A DNA stretch of 8,136 bases from Paracoccaceae bacterium (GTDB lineage: Bacteria; Pseudomonadota; Alphaproteobacteria; Rhodobacterales; Rhodobacteraceae): positions 1 to 8,136 of the forward strand of contig SKKS01000241.1 of the NCBI GenBank assembly GCA_007123625.1. Reading direction: 5' to 3'. Position 1 is the stretch's first letter; each line of letters begins with the position of its first letter. Made by a program: the position numbers and the translations under genes. The notes below the pieces were generated by a model. It did not search any database. It was given only the letters and a program-made list of their open reading frames with translations, and was not told the origin of the DNA. Below are positions 1 through 6,860 of the stretch, in pieces.

Positions 1-16
1 ACGCCTCGCGGGCGCT

Positions 17-36
17 GCCCTGCGCGGGCGCAGGGC
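17..36 (-). terminator. GC-rich hairpin after the LOG gene, possible terminator
   Basis: An 8-bp perfect inverted repeat (GCCCTGCG at 17-24, CGCAGGGC at 29-36) with a 4-nt loop lies about 45 bp beyond the stop codon of the minus-strand LOG gene. Its position suits a transcription terminator. No T-tract follows on the minus strand, so it would not be a classical intrinsic terminator. The arms share the core GCCCTGC/GCAGGGC with the larger hairpin at 3691-3723. Confidence 0.35.
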
Positions 37-81
37 TGGGGAACAGGGGATGTGTCGGGGCTGGCCGCTTGGGGGCGCCGC

Positions 82-693
82 TCAGGGCGCGACAGGTGCC
101 GGGCCGCTGTGGGTCGCCTGCGCCGGTGAAGGGTTCGCACCGAGTGTGCGGGCCAGCGCGGCTTCAAGCGCTGCCGCGTCGGCCACGACCTCGAAGAATC
201 CGCGCAGGGACGGATCGGCGAAACCCTGGGCAATCAGGTGATCGATCAGCGCGGTCAGCGGTTGCCAGTAGCCGCCGCTGTCCACAAGCAGGATCGGACG
301 GGTGTGCAGGCCCAGCTGGCGCCAGGTCAGGACCTCGAAGAATTCGTCGAGCGTGCCCGCGCCGCCGGGCAGTACCACCATCGCGTCGGAATTGGCGAAC
401 ATCACCTTCTTGCGTTCGTGCATGGTCTCGGTGATCACCAGTGTGGACAGGTCGCGCCGGGCGTCCTCCTGCCCCATCAGGTGCCGGGGGATGACCCCGA
501 AGGTTGCCCCGCCCGCCGCCATGGCCGCCCGCGCTGTGGCCCCCATCAGCCCCAGATCGCCCGCGCCGTAGACCAGCCGCCAGCCGCGCCGGGCCAGAAG
601 CGTCCCGACCGCCTGCGCGGCTTCAAGGTGGGCCGGATCGCGCCCCGGACGTGCGCCGCAAAAGACACAAACAGAGCGAATTGAAAGCACCAT
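82..693 (-). CDS. LOG family protein (TIGR00730-type nucleoside 5'-monophosphate phosphoribohydrolase)
   Basis: This 203-residue Rossmann-like protein belongs to the LOG (Lonely Guy) family. Characterised members hydrolyse cytokinin riboside 5'-monophosphates, or ordinary nucleoside monophosphates such as AMP, to free base and ribose 5-phosphate in the cytoplasm. Visible signatures in order are the N-terminal CVFCG (9-13), the glycine loop YGAGDLGLMG (42-51), MHERK (91-95) with the conserved Arg94, and PGGAGTLDE (109-117) with the catalytic-type Glu117. Length is normal for the family. The glycine loop reads GAG where many homologues have GGG. The tail from about residue 186 is Pro/Ala-rich and probably disordered. 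I chose the ATG at 693 because AAGGA lies 9 nt upstream; a GTG at 699 would leave only 3 nt. The gene is divergent from the LysM gene across 118 bp. The family is clear, but the true substrate cannot be read from the sequence and cytokinin production should not be assumed. Confidence 0.93.
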   Translation of the reverse strand: MVLSIRSVCVFCGARPGRDPAHLEAAQAVGTLLARRGWRLVYGAGDLGLMGATARAAMAAGGATFGVIPRHLMGQEDARRDLSTLVITETMHERKKVMFANSDAMVVLPGGAGTLDEFFEVLTWRQLGLHTRPILLVDSGGYWQPLTALIDHLIAQGFADPSLRGFFEVVADAAALEAALARTLGANPSPAQATHSGPAPVAP

Positions 694-729
694 GTCCACC
701 AGTCCTTGTAGAGCTTTTCATTTTGCGCA

Positions 730-758
730 GTGATAGCGGTGAAGTTAATGTGTCACAA
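730..758 (-). promoter_or_regulatory. Candidate sigma70-type promoter for the LOG gene
   Basis: Read on the minus strand, TTGTGA (753-758) and TATCAC (730-735) are separated by exactly 17 bp. Each matches its consensus (TTGACA, TATAAT) at 4 of 6 positions. Transcription would start near 723, giving a leader of about 30 nt before the ATG at 693. It sits in the only locally AT-richer stretch of the divergent intergenic region. This is a prediction from pattern alone. Confidence 0.35.
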
Positions 759-811
759 GGGTACGGTCTGCGGCAGGGTCTGCGCTTGGGGCGAAGGGAA
801 AGGCGGTACGC

Positions 812-2680
812 ATGCGGGCTGGGTCAGGACTGGTCGGCGCTGCGGTGGCGGTTGTCTTGGTGGCAGGCGCGCTCCTGGCATTCGCGTACATGCGCCAGCC
901 GGATTCGGAACCCGAGGTACCGGTTGAAGCGCCCGCTGACGACGCGGCCGTCACACCGGAGCCGGGCTCCATCCCGTCTGCTGGCCCGGTGGGTGATCCC
1001 GCCGCCGACAGCGTCGAAGCCCAGCCCGAGTCGGCGCCCGAACCTGTGCTCGAACCTGTGCCCGAAAGCGAGACCGATGCTCTGGCCACGGTAGATCCGC
1101 CGCGTATCGGCAGCTTGCGGCTGGACGATTCCGGGTTGGTTGTGCTTGCCGGGCATGGTGTGCCTGTGACCCCGATCGCGGTGCTGGTCGATGCCGAATT
1201 TGCCGCGCGCACCGAAACCGACGCGCAAGGCGATTTCGCGGTGATCTTCCAGTTGGCGCCCTGGCCCGAGGCGCGCCTTCTGGCGCTGGAAATGGAACTG
1301 GCCGACGGGCGGCGTATCCTGTCCGAGGACAGTGTTCTTCTGGCGCCGGTGGCGGACCCGAGAGCGCCGATGGAGATGGCTGCGCTGGAACCCGATCCCG
1401 TGGATGTGGCGGGCGACATCGTCGCGGACCCGACGCCGTCCGAGGCGCAGGCCGACACCGCGCCCGAGGCCCTTGCGCCTGATGCTGACGAAACCCCGCC
1501 GATAGATGCCCCAACGGCGGATGCGCAAGCGAGTGAAGCCGACCCAACGCCTGAAGCTGACCCAACGCCTGAAGCCGAGCGCGCGCCCGAAGCTGACCGG
1601 ATGCCAGAGTCTGAATCGACGCCGGATAGCGCGCCTGCGGCGCCCGCCCCCGCAGTATCCGGGCCCGAGGTCACCACATCGACGCCGGATGCCCCTGACG
1701 CCGCCGCCCGGGAGCTGGAAGTGGCGCCCGAAAGCGAAACCGAGCCGCCTGCACCCATGACCGAAGCGGACCCGTCCGCTGACGCACCGGGTACCCCTGC
1801 GCCCGCCGCGCGCACCGATCCAAGCCCGACCGTACCCTCAGAAGTCCCTGAGGCGGCCGAAACGCCCGGCGTGTTTGCCGACACCGACGCTGACACCATC
1901 GCCGCGGCGCCCGCAGCCGGGCAGGAGGCGGCAATGCCGCCGCTGCCATTGCCCGCCGATCCGCCGGGGGCTGGCGCCGCCGAAACCCCGGAGGCGGTAG
2001 ACACTGCCGCCCCCGCGCCGGATGTCGCGCCACAGACCCTGTCGCCGCCCGCGCCGTCGCAACCACTGGCCGAGGCCGCGGGCGACGCGATCACCTCGGA
2101 TACGGGCATTTCGGATGCACCGGTTCCGCCCGCCCTGCCGCCCGCCATGCGGATCGGGGGCGGTGGCACGGTCGAGATCCTCCAGCGCCCTGCACTGCCG
2201 ACGACCCCCGAACTGGCCGAGAACGTGCTGGTCGACACCATCAGCTATGGCCCCGAGGGCGAGGTGCAGATCGCGGGCCGCGCGCCGCGCGCGGATGCCG
2301 ATGTGCTGATCTATCTGGACAACCGCCCCGTCGCGCGTGCGCGCACCGCGCCTGATGGCAACTGGCGCGCCGCGCTGCCCGAGGTCGATCAGGGCGTCTA
2401 TACCCTGCGCGTGGACGAACTTTCGGACGAAAACGGCGTCCGGTCCCGTTTCGAAACCCCGTTCCAGCGCGAGGCGCCCGAGGTCGTGGCCGGACGCCCC
2501 GTCACCGCGCTGACCGTGCAGCCGGGCAACACGCTCTGGGGTATCTCGCGCGAGACCTATGGGCGCGGGATCCTGTATGTGCAGATATTCGAGGCCAACC
2601 GCGACCAGATCCGCAACCCTGACCTGATCTTTCCCGGTCAGGTGTTCGATCTGCCGCCGGTCGCGGAGGGGGCGGACTGA
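812..2680 (+). CDS. Membrane-anchored LysM-domain protein with Ig-like segments and long acidic linker
   Basis: This is a 622-residue envelope protein. Residues 7-26 form a single hydrophobic segment after Met-Arg, so it is probably an uncleaved N-in signal anchor. Residues 94-182 look like a small beta-rich Ig-like domain. Residues about 185-446 are Pro/Ala/Glu/Asp-rich low-complexity sequence, including five hexapeptide repeats at 242-271. Residues about 470-560 form a second Ig-like segment with the pattern G-x-V-x-I-x-G and a later PDGNW. Residues 566-617 are a C-terminal LysM domain, with VQPGNTLWGIS at its start, an NPDLIFPGQ turn and an LPP end. LysM binds N-acetylglucosamine glycans such as peptidoglycan. 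I infer a tether between the inner membrane and the wall, with the linker spanning the periplasm. No catalytic domain is visible. The ATG at 812 is supported by AAAGG 8 nt upstream. Rhomboid follows 72 bp later on the same strand. LysM is clear; the Ig-like calls are from pattern only. Confidence 0.9.
   Translation: MRAGSGLVGAAVAVVLVAGALLAFAYMRQPDSEPEVPVEAPADDAAVTPEPGSIPSAGPVGDPAADSVEAQPESAPEPVLEPVPESETDALATVDPPRIGSLRLDDSGLVVLAGHGVPVTPIAVLVDAEFAARTETDAQGDFAVIFQLAPWPEARLLALEMELADGRRILSEDSVLLAPVADPRAPMEMAALEPDPVDVAGDIVADPTPSEAQADTAPEALAPDADETPPIDAPTADAQASEADPTPEADPTPEAERAPEADRMPESESTPDSAPAAPAPAVSGPEVTTSTPDAPDAAARELEVAPESETEPPAPMTEADPSADAPGTPAPAARTDPSPTVPSEVPEAAETPGVFADTDADTIAAAPAAGQEAAMPPLPLPADPPGAGAAETPEAVDTAAPAPDVAPQTLSPPAPSQPLAEAAGDAITSDTGISDAPVPPALPPAMRIGGGGTVEILQRPALPTTPELAENVLVDTISYGPEGEVQIAGRAPRADADVLIYLDNRPVARARTAPDGNWRAALPEVDQGVYTLRVDELSDENGVRSRFETPFQREAPEVVAGRPVTALTVQPGNTLWGISRETYGRGILYVQIFEANRDQIRNPDLIFPGQVFDLPPVAEGAD
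1535..1624 (+). repeat. Five tandem 18-bp units encoding E-(A/S)-x-x-x-P hexapeptides
   Basis: Five in-frame 18-bp units encode EADPTP, EADPTP, EAERAP, EADRMP and ESESTP, residues 242-271 of the LysM protein. The first two units differ by one base (GAAGCC versus GAAGCT), which suggests recent duplication; the others have diverged. Because the unit is a multiple of three, copy-number change would alter linker length without breaking the frame. Confidence 0.8.
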
Positions 2681-2752
2681 CAAGGTGCGCCGGGGCACAG
2701 ACGATTTTTACAGCCTCGGTGCGCACAGGTTTTCGCAATAGGGATTTCAGGC

Positions 2753-3589
2753 ATGCTTCTGGTTCTGGGCGACAGCAATCCGACCCATCACATCCGGCGA
2801 CCTTGGGTAAACTGGGGGCTGATCGCGTTCTGCATCGTGCTGTTCTTCGTCAATCCGTCCTATCGCGACTATGGCCTGACCCCGGCCGAGCTGCATCTGG
2901 TCGCGCTGGCGCCCGCGCAGGTGGATGTGGGGTCGGTGCTGTTCACGCTGGTCAGCTACAATTTCCTGCACGCAAGCCTGTTGCATCTGGGCGGTAACAT
3001 GCTGGTGCTCTGGGTCTTTGGCGACAATATCGAGGATGCCATGGGCCATCTGCGCTACCTGCTGTTCTTTGTGCTGGCAGGCGTGGCGGGCGGGCTCGCC
3101 GAGGCACTGCTGGGGGCGTCGCCCGGTGTGCCGGTTGTAGGCGCCAGCGGGGCCATCGCGGGTGTGATGGGGGCGTATCTGTTGTTGCACCCGCGCGCGC
3201 GCGTGCTGGTGCTGCTGGCGTTCCGGCTGCCCATCGTGATCCCCGCCAGCCTGTTCGTGGGGCTGCATGTGGGGTTTGATCTGCTGGCGGTGCTTTTACC
3301 TGCGGACGACCCCGAGATGCTGGTGGCCTTCTGGGCGCATCTGGGTGGGTTTACGGCGGGGCTGGGGTTGCTGGTGCTGCTGAAATGCCCCGATGTGCCG
3401 CTGTTCCAGCCCGCCAGCCGCTATCCTGACCAGCCGTTCGGGCGCTGGGGACGCTACATGATCGACCTGGGCCATGCTCGCGACGCGGGCGTGGGGCCGG
3501 TGCCGATGACGCGCCGCGTGGCCTTTGCGGTCAAGTCGCTGAGTTATCTGCTGATCATCTGGGTGCTGGTCGAGATGTTTCTGGTCTGA
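2753..3589 (+). CDS. Rhomboid family intramembrane serine protease
   Basis: This 278-residue polytopic inner-membrane protein should cleave transmembrane substrates within the bilayer using a Ser-His dyad. The nucleophile is Ser132 in GASG (130-133) and the general base is His196 in AHLGGF. The oxyanion-side motif H73-x4-H78-x3-N82 corresponds to H145, H150 and N154 of E. coli GlpG. The segment after N82 (LWVFGDNIED) is typical of bacterial rhomboids. Hydrophobic segments lie near 19-33, 76-92, 100-120, 129-146, 149-180 and 190-210, with a seventh at 256-277 after a hydrophilic stretch, so the topology looks like 6+1. All catalytic residues are intact, so it is probably active. The start is supported by the typical N-terminus (HHIRRPWVNW) and by AGG upstream. 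It lies 72 bp after the LysM gene on the same strand and may be cotranscribed with it. No substrate can be named. Confidence 0.95.
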   Translation: MLLVLGDSNPTHHIRRPWVNWGLIAFCIVLFFVNPSYRDYGLTPAELHLVALAPAQVDVGSVLFTLVSYNFLHASLLHLGGNMLVLWVFGDNIEDAMGHLRYLLFFVLAGVAGGLAEALLGASPGVPVVGASGAIAGVMGAYLLLHPRARVLVLLAFRLPIVIPASLFVGLHVGFDLLAVLLPADDPEMLVAFWAHLGGFTAGLGLLVLLKCPDVPLFQPASRYPDQPFGRWGRYMIDLGHARDAGVGPVPMTRRVAFAVKSLSYLLIIWVLVEMFLV

Positions 3590-3690
3590 GGCTGCTTCCG
3601 CATTGCGCGCGATCCGGGGTGCGCGGGAGACTGTGCTGCGGTCAAAGCGCCCTCGGGCCGTGCCCACCCGCCTGCCCTTGCACGCCCCGG

Positions 3691-3723
3691 GCGCCCTGCC
3701 TGTGCTGCGCACAGGCAGGGCGC
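3691..3723. terminator. Perfect 15-bp inverted repeat between convergent genes, probable bidirectional terminator
   Basis: The arms at 3691-3705 (GCGCCCTGCCTGTGC) and 3709-3723 are exact reverse complements around a 3-nt TGC loop. The repeat is 101 bp past the rhomboid stop and 50 bp past the deoD stop, so it lies between two convergent transcripts and can fold on either. Neither side carries a clear T-run, so termination would depend on the stem or on Rho. An alternative reading is a dispersed palindromic element, since it shares its core with the hairpin at 17-36. Confidence 0.6.
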
Positions 3724-3773
3724 GGTGACAGGCCGGACGTGGTGATCGGCGGAGTCTGCAATCGCGTCCGCAT

Positions 3774-4478
3774 TCAGGCGAAAGCGGCCTGAAGCGCGGT
3801 TTCCACCATATCGCCGAAGCTCTGTTCGCGCTCGGACGCGGGCAGGGCTGCGCCGGTCAGAAGGTGGTCCGAAATCGTCAGGACCGCAAGCGCGCGCACC
3901 TTGTGGCGGGCGGCGACCAGATACAGCTCGGCGGCCTCCATTTCGACGGCAAGCACGCCGTGGCGGGTCATGATCTCGTTCAGGTCGGGGCGTTCGTCAT
4001 AGAACACGTCGGACGAATAGATGCCGCCGACATGGGCGCGCACGCCACGGGATTCCGCCGCCGTCGCCGCCGCGCGCAACAGGCCCCAGTCTGCGCAGGG
4101 GGCCAGGTTCACCTCGCGCAGGATCCCGCTTGACGGGGTGGACAGGGTGCTGGCGGTCATGGCCAGCACCAGATCGCGGAGCTGCACATGCGTTTGCATC
4201 GCTCCGGCGGATCCGATGCGGATCAGAGTTTTCGCGCCATAGTCGCGGATCAGTTCGTTGGCATAGATCGACATCGACGCCATCCCCATGCCCGACCCGT
4301 GGATGGTCACGCGGTTGCCCTTCCATGTGCCGGTATAGGCCAGCATCCCGCGCACCTCGTTCACCAGTTCGGCGCCCTGCAGGAAGGTCTGCGCGGCCCA
4401 GCGCGCGCGATAGGGGTCGCCCGGCATCAGCACGGTTTCGGCGATCTGGCCCGGCTGGGCGCCGATGTGGATGGTCAT
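3774..4478 (-). CDS. deoD: Purine nucleoside phosphorylase, DeoD type
   Basis: This 234-residue cytoplasmic enzyme phosphorolyses purine (deoxy)ribonucleosides to free base and (deoxy)ribose 1-phosphate in purine salvage. DeoD-type enzymes are hexamers of the NP-I fold. Residues align with E. coli DeoD almost without offset: His4; the phosphate-binding Gly20, Arg24 (PGDPYRAR), Arg43 and Arg87; Ser90 in the GSAGA loop; the sugar-binding VEMEAAE with Glu179, Met180 and Glu181; and the catalytic Ser203-Asp204 with Arg217. Length is that of the family, and nothing essential is missing. The ATG at 4478 has GGAG about 6 nt upstream. The gene stands alone, without deoA, deoB or deoC in the window. 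It lies 71 bp downstream of the membrane hydrolase on the same strand and is convergent with rhomboid. Confidence 0.96.
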   Translation of the reverse strand: MTIHIGAQPGQIAETVLMPGDPYRARWAAQTFLQGAELVNEVRGMLAYTGTWKGNRVTIHGSGMGMASMSIYANELIRDYGAKTLIRIGSAGAMQTHVQLRDLVLAMTASTLSTPSSGILREVNLAPCADWGLLRAAATAAESRGVRAHVGGIYSSDVFYDERPDLNEIMTRHGVLAVEMEAAELYLVAARHKVRALAVLTISDHLLTGAALPASEREQSFGDMVETALQAAFA

Positions 4479-4543
4479 GAAAGCTCCGTTACGGCAAGGA
4501 TGCGCTCAGGCTAGCCGTGGCCCCGCGTCCCGGCAAGGGAAAG

Positions 4544-4558
4544 GCGCGCTTAGCGCGC
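4544..4558 (-). terminator. GC palindrome enclosing the hydrolase stop codon
   Basis: GCGCGC at 4544-4549 and 4553-4558 flank the trinucleotide that is the TAA stop of the minus-strand hydrolase. An RNA stem of 6 GC pairs would therefore hold the stop codon in its 3-nt loop. A pyrimidine-rich stretch with CTTTCCCTT follows on the minus strand, so it could be a weak terminator before deoD. A translating ribosome would unfold it, and short GCGCGC runs arise easily in such GC-rich DNA. Confidence 0.25.
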
Positions 4559-6676
4559 AAGTTCGTGCCGCAGGTGGCCCGCCACGTTCCGGTCGGTCCA
4601 GTAGTTGGTGTGCCCACCCGCAGGAAGCGGGATCTCGCGGGGCCAGTTTGTTGCGGGCGGTGTCGCATGATGGCGTAGGGCGTCGATATGGGTGCCCACG
4701 AAGTCATCCACGCGAAAGATGTTCACCCAGTCGTCCAGCACGGCCGCAGGCACGGTGCCACGGCGGCGCCAGACCTTGCGTTCGTGCGGCGGTGGGAAAC
4801 TGGCGGGGAAATAGTGGTTGTAAAGGTGGGTATAGGGCGAACCCATCGTGATCAGCCTGATGGGGGTATCGGTGCCTAATCGTTCGCGCCAGCCTGCGGC
4901 TTCGGAGGCCAGCACCTCGAGCGCGATCACCGTACCCTGCGAATGTGAGACAAGGATGATCTCGTTCGGTGCCTCGTCGTCGATCAGCTGATTCATGAGC
5001 ACGTTCATGCGCTCGCGGATGCGGCGGCGCAGCCAGTAGCCGCGCGGGGTGAAGTCGCCCGGCGGGTCGGTGCGCAGACCCAGCGCGCGTTCGATCCAGG
5101 TGCGGGTGTGATGGCCCCGTTCGCGGATGTCGCCTTGCCGGTCGCGCACCGGCGCGCGCGAGTTCCAGGAATAATCGTTGAGCCAGGCCAGAACGTCGGT
5201 GGCGATGCCAAGCCCTGCGGCAAAGGCGGTGCGAAACGTAGTGACAAGAGCAACGCCGATCATAGCGACGGCGGCGAGCACCGGCTGGGTCGCGTCGGCA
5301 AGAAGCGCGCGCAACCATTCGGAAAACTGGACCATGTCCGGGCGGAGCGCGTGCAGTCCGATTCCTGTCAGCAGGATCAGGAACAGCGCCAACGCGGTCA
5401 ACATCCAGCGGCAGAAGATCAGCCGGTATTTCTCGGCCAACGTGTCGGGGTCATCCATGTAGCGCGCCGGGTCGAAGCCCCGGCCCAGCGCACGTTTGAT
5501 CACGCTTACGCGGATGGCCGCAAACACCAGAAGACCAAGCGCCAGCACCGCCGGAAGTAGCCCGCGCAGGGCCGACGTGACGTGCGCGGCTTCGGGGATG
5601 ATGTCCGGCCCAAGGTAGCCCACACTGCCCCAGATGGCCGAAATCAGCAGGAACCACAGCAGCAGCATCAGCCCCAGCGCGGGCACGGTCACATCGACTA
5701 CACCCGCCCGCCGCCCCTGTGTCCAGCGCCAGAACGACCCCGCCGCCACCACAACGATCAGCCCGATCGCGACCATCAGCGCCGCGATCAGCGCCGCATA
5801 CAGCCGCAGGCCGATCAGGAACACGCCCGTGTATCCGTCGCGGCAGTCCGCGTCGGGCGTCGGGTCTGCCGCTTCCGCAGATCCTCGTGCCGTGGGGTCG
5901 GCAAAGAGCGCGCAACTGCGGTCGATCAGGAACCAGTCGAAGCTGCCCTGCGCCGGGGTGTCGCTGGGTCCGGGCGGTGGTGCGGCCAGATACATGCCCA
6001 GCACCAGCACCCCCGCCAGCATCAGCCACCCGGCCATGTGCCGGGTCAGGAATGCATGCGACCAGCGAAGGACAAGGTACCCGCCCGCCGTCACGGCGAT
6101 GGCCAGCCACCAGACGACCGCCGCCTCGGACCAGCCCGCGCTGGTGAACAGCCAGTTCAGCACCAGCCCCGCAAGCAGCACAATGTTCAGCGCGATCACC
6201 GGCCCGTGCAGGGTCAGCACCGCCCCCGTCGCCGCGTTGCGCAGCATCCGGTCCGTTCCGAAGGGTTCGGGAAACACGGCGCGGGCGTTTTCCCGGATCG
6301 CATGGCCCAGCCCCATGGCAATGCGAAAGAACCCCAGCACCATCCCCGGCGCCCCGCCACGCGGTTCGGCAATGTCACCCCAGAAGAAATCGGCGATCAG
6401 ACGCTCGCGGGGCTGCCCGGGACCATCGGTCACTTCGCGAAACCGGCGCAAGCGCGCTGGAAAGACCTGCGCCTTGCCGCCGCGATCATGGCGCGGGTGT
6501 TCGCGAAGGTGAAAATCGTCGCTGGTGACGGCCCGGAAGCGGGGCCGGGCTGGTTCGATTGCCGCTGCGGGGGACTCGGGGTGCGGCGGTTCCAGCGCGG
6601 TTGACAGCATGTCGGTGGACACGCCCGCCTCGCGCACGCCGACACCGTGCACCACAACGATCAGTTGCTTGTGCAT
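4550..6676 (-). CDS. Multi-pass membrane protein with split alpha/beta-hydrolase (lipase-like) domain
   Basis: This 708-residue protein has no recognised name. The N-terminus (residues 5-14, ending HGVGV) resembles the first strand and HG motif of serine hydrolases, and a WGD occurs at 99-101. About eight hydrophobic segments follow, near 151-177, 185-204, 214-231, 283-313, 328-349, 368-389, 421-443 and 463-483. The soluble C-terminus has a nucleophile elbow SHSQG with Ser579, a following GSPYTHLY, Asp657/Asp658 as acid candidates and His689 (GGHTNYW) as the likely base. This suggests a membrane-bound esterase or lipase whose catalytic halves are separated by the membrane block and face the same side. 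The substrate is unknown. The ATG at 6676 is chosen because GGAGG lies 4 nt upstream and HGVG falls at the expected position. The open frame continues to 6952, but that would overlap hisB antisense. It may share a transcript with deoD, 71 bp downstream. Confidence 0.85.
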   Translation of the reverse strand: MHKQLIVVVHGVGVREAGVSTDMLSTALEPPHPESPAAAIEPARPRFRAVTSDDFHLREHPRHDRGGKAQVFPARLRRFREVTDGPGQPRERLIADFFWGDIAEPRGGAPGMVLGFFRIAMGLGHAIRENARAVFPEPFGTDRMLRNAATGAVLTLHGPVIALNIVLLAGLVLNWLFTSAGWSEAAVVWWLAIAVTAGGYLVLRWSHAFLTRHMAGWLMLAGVLVLGMYLAAPPPGPSDTPAQGSFDWFLIDRSCALFADPTARGSAEAADPTPDADCRDGYTGVFLIGLRLYAALIAALMVAIGLIVVVAAGSFWRWTQGRRAGVVDVTVPALGLMLLLWFLLISAIWGSVGYLGPDIIPEAAHVTSALRGLLPAVLALGLLVFAAIRVSVIKRALGRGFDPARYMDDPDTLAEKYRLIFCRWMLTALALFLILLTGIGLHALRPDMVQFSEWLRALLADATQPVLAAVAMIGVALVTTFRTAFAAGLGIATDVLAWLNDYSWNSRAPVRDRQGDIRERGHHTRTWIERALGLRTDPPGDFTPRGYWLRRRIRERMNVLMNQLIDDEAPNEIILVSHSQGTVIALEVLASEAAGWRERLGTDTPIRLITMGSPYTHLYNHYFPASFPPPHERKVWRRRGTVPAAVLDDWVNIFRVDDFVGTHIDALRHHATPPATNWPREIPLPAGGHTNYWTDRNVAGHLRHELAR

Positions 6677-6680
6677 AGGC

Positions 6681-6685
6681 CCTCC
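6681..6685 (-). promoter_or_regulatory. Strong Shine-Dalgarno site deciding the membrane hydrolase start
   Basis: Read on the minus strand, GGAGG lies 4 nt before the ATG at 6676. This full anti-SD match supports a 708-residue product over the upstream in-frame starts, which would run antisense into hisB. Confidence 0.75.
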
Positions 6686-6742
6686 GTTCCCGGACGTTCG
6701 CGCGCCGCTCAACCAGTACGAGAGCACAGCACAGCGCATCGT

Positions 6743-6758
6743 GCAAGTGCAGACTTGC
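6743..6758. promoter_or_regulatory. Short inverted repeat in the hydrolase/hisB divergent intergenic region
   Basis: GCAAGT (6743-6748) and ACTTGC (6753-6758) are perfect inverted arms around GCAG, roughly mid-way between the divergent starts at 6676 and 6861. It could be a small operator or RNA hairpin. No T-run follows and no known regulator site is recognised. A 6-bp dyad can occur by chance. Confidence 0.2.
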
Positions 6759-6860
6759 CCCGCCACACGCCCCGGCGCTGTTGCGCGCGTCCTCGGCCCT
6801 TCCCTTGGTCGGTGTGCTGGCCTATACCGGCGCGCGACCCCTGACTGCGGAGCCCCACCC

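Noticed and set aside
745..2241. A 498-codon open frame on the minus strand opposite the LysM gene
   Set aside because: Its product is a Ser/Gly/Ala low-complexity shadow of the repetitive GC-rich linker codons. The plus-strand frame has a signal anchor, SD and LysM domain, so this one is not coding.
2707..2735. TTTACA before rhomboid as a -35 box
   Set aside because: It matches the -35 consensus at 5 of 6 positions, but no acceptable -10 box lies 16-18 bp downstream, so I did not call a promoter.
4492..4538. Direct repeat CGGCAAGG (4492-4499 and 4531-4538) upstream of deoD
   Set aside because: Eight-base repeats 39 bp apart are easily found by chance in GC-rich DNA, and no regulator pattern is recognised.
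5582..6604. A 340-codon plus-strand frame opposite the membrane hydrolase
   Set aside because: The translation is rich in His, Arg, Gln and Pro, as expected from the complement of hydrophobic membrane-segment codons. No domain is visible.
6805..6828. TTGGTC and TATACC upstream of hisB as a promoter
   Set aside because: The spacing is only 12 bp, too short for sigma70, and no good alternative -35 box fits TATACC.
6525..6860. N-terminal extension of HisB by 112 codons
   Set aside because: It is antisense to the hydrolase. HisB proteins start where the ATG at 6861 places it, and an SD is present there.
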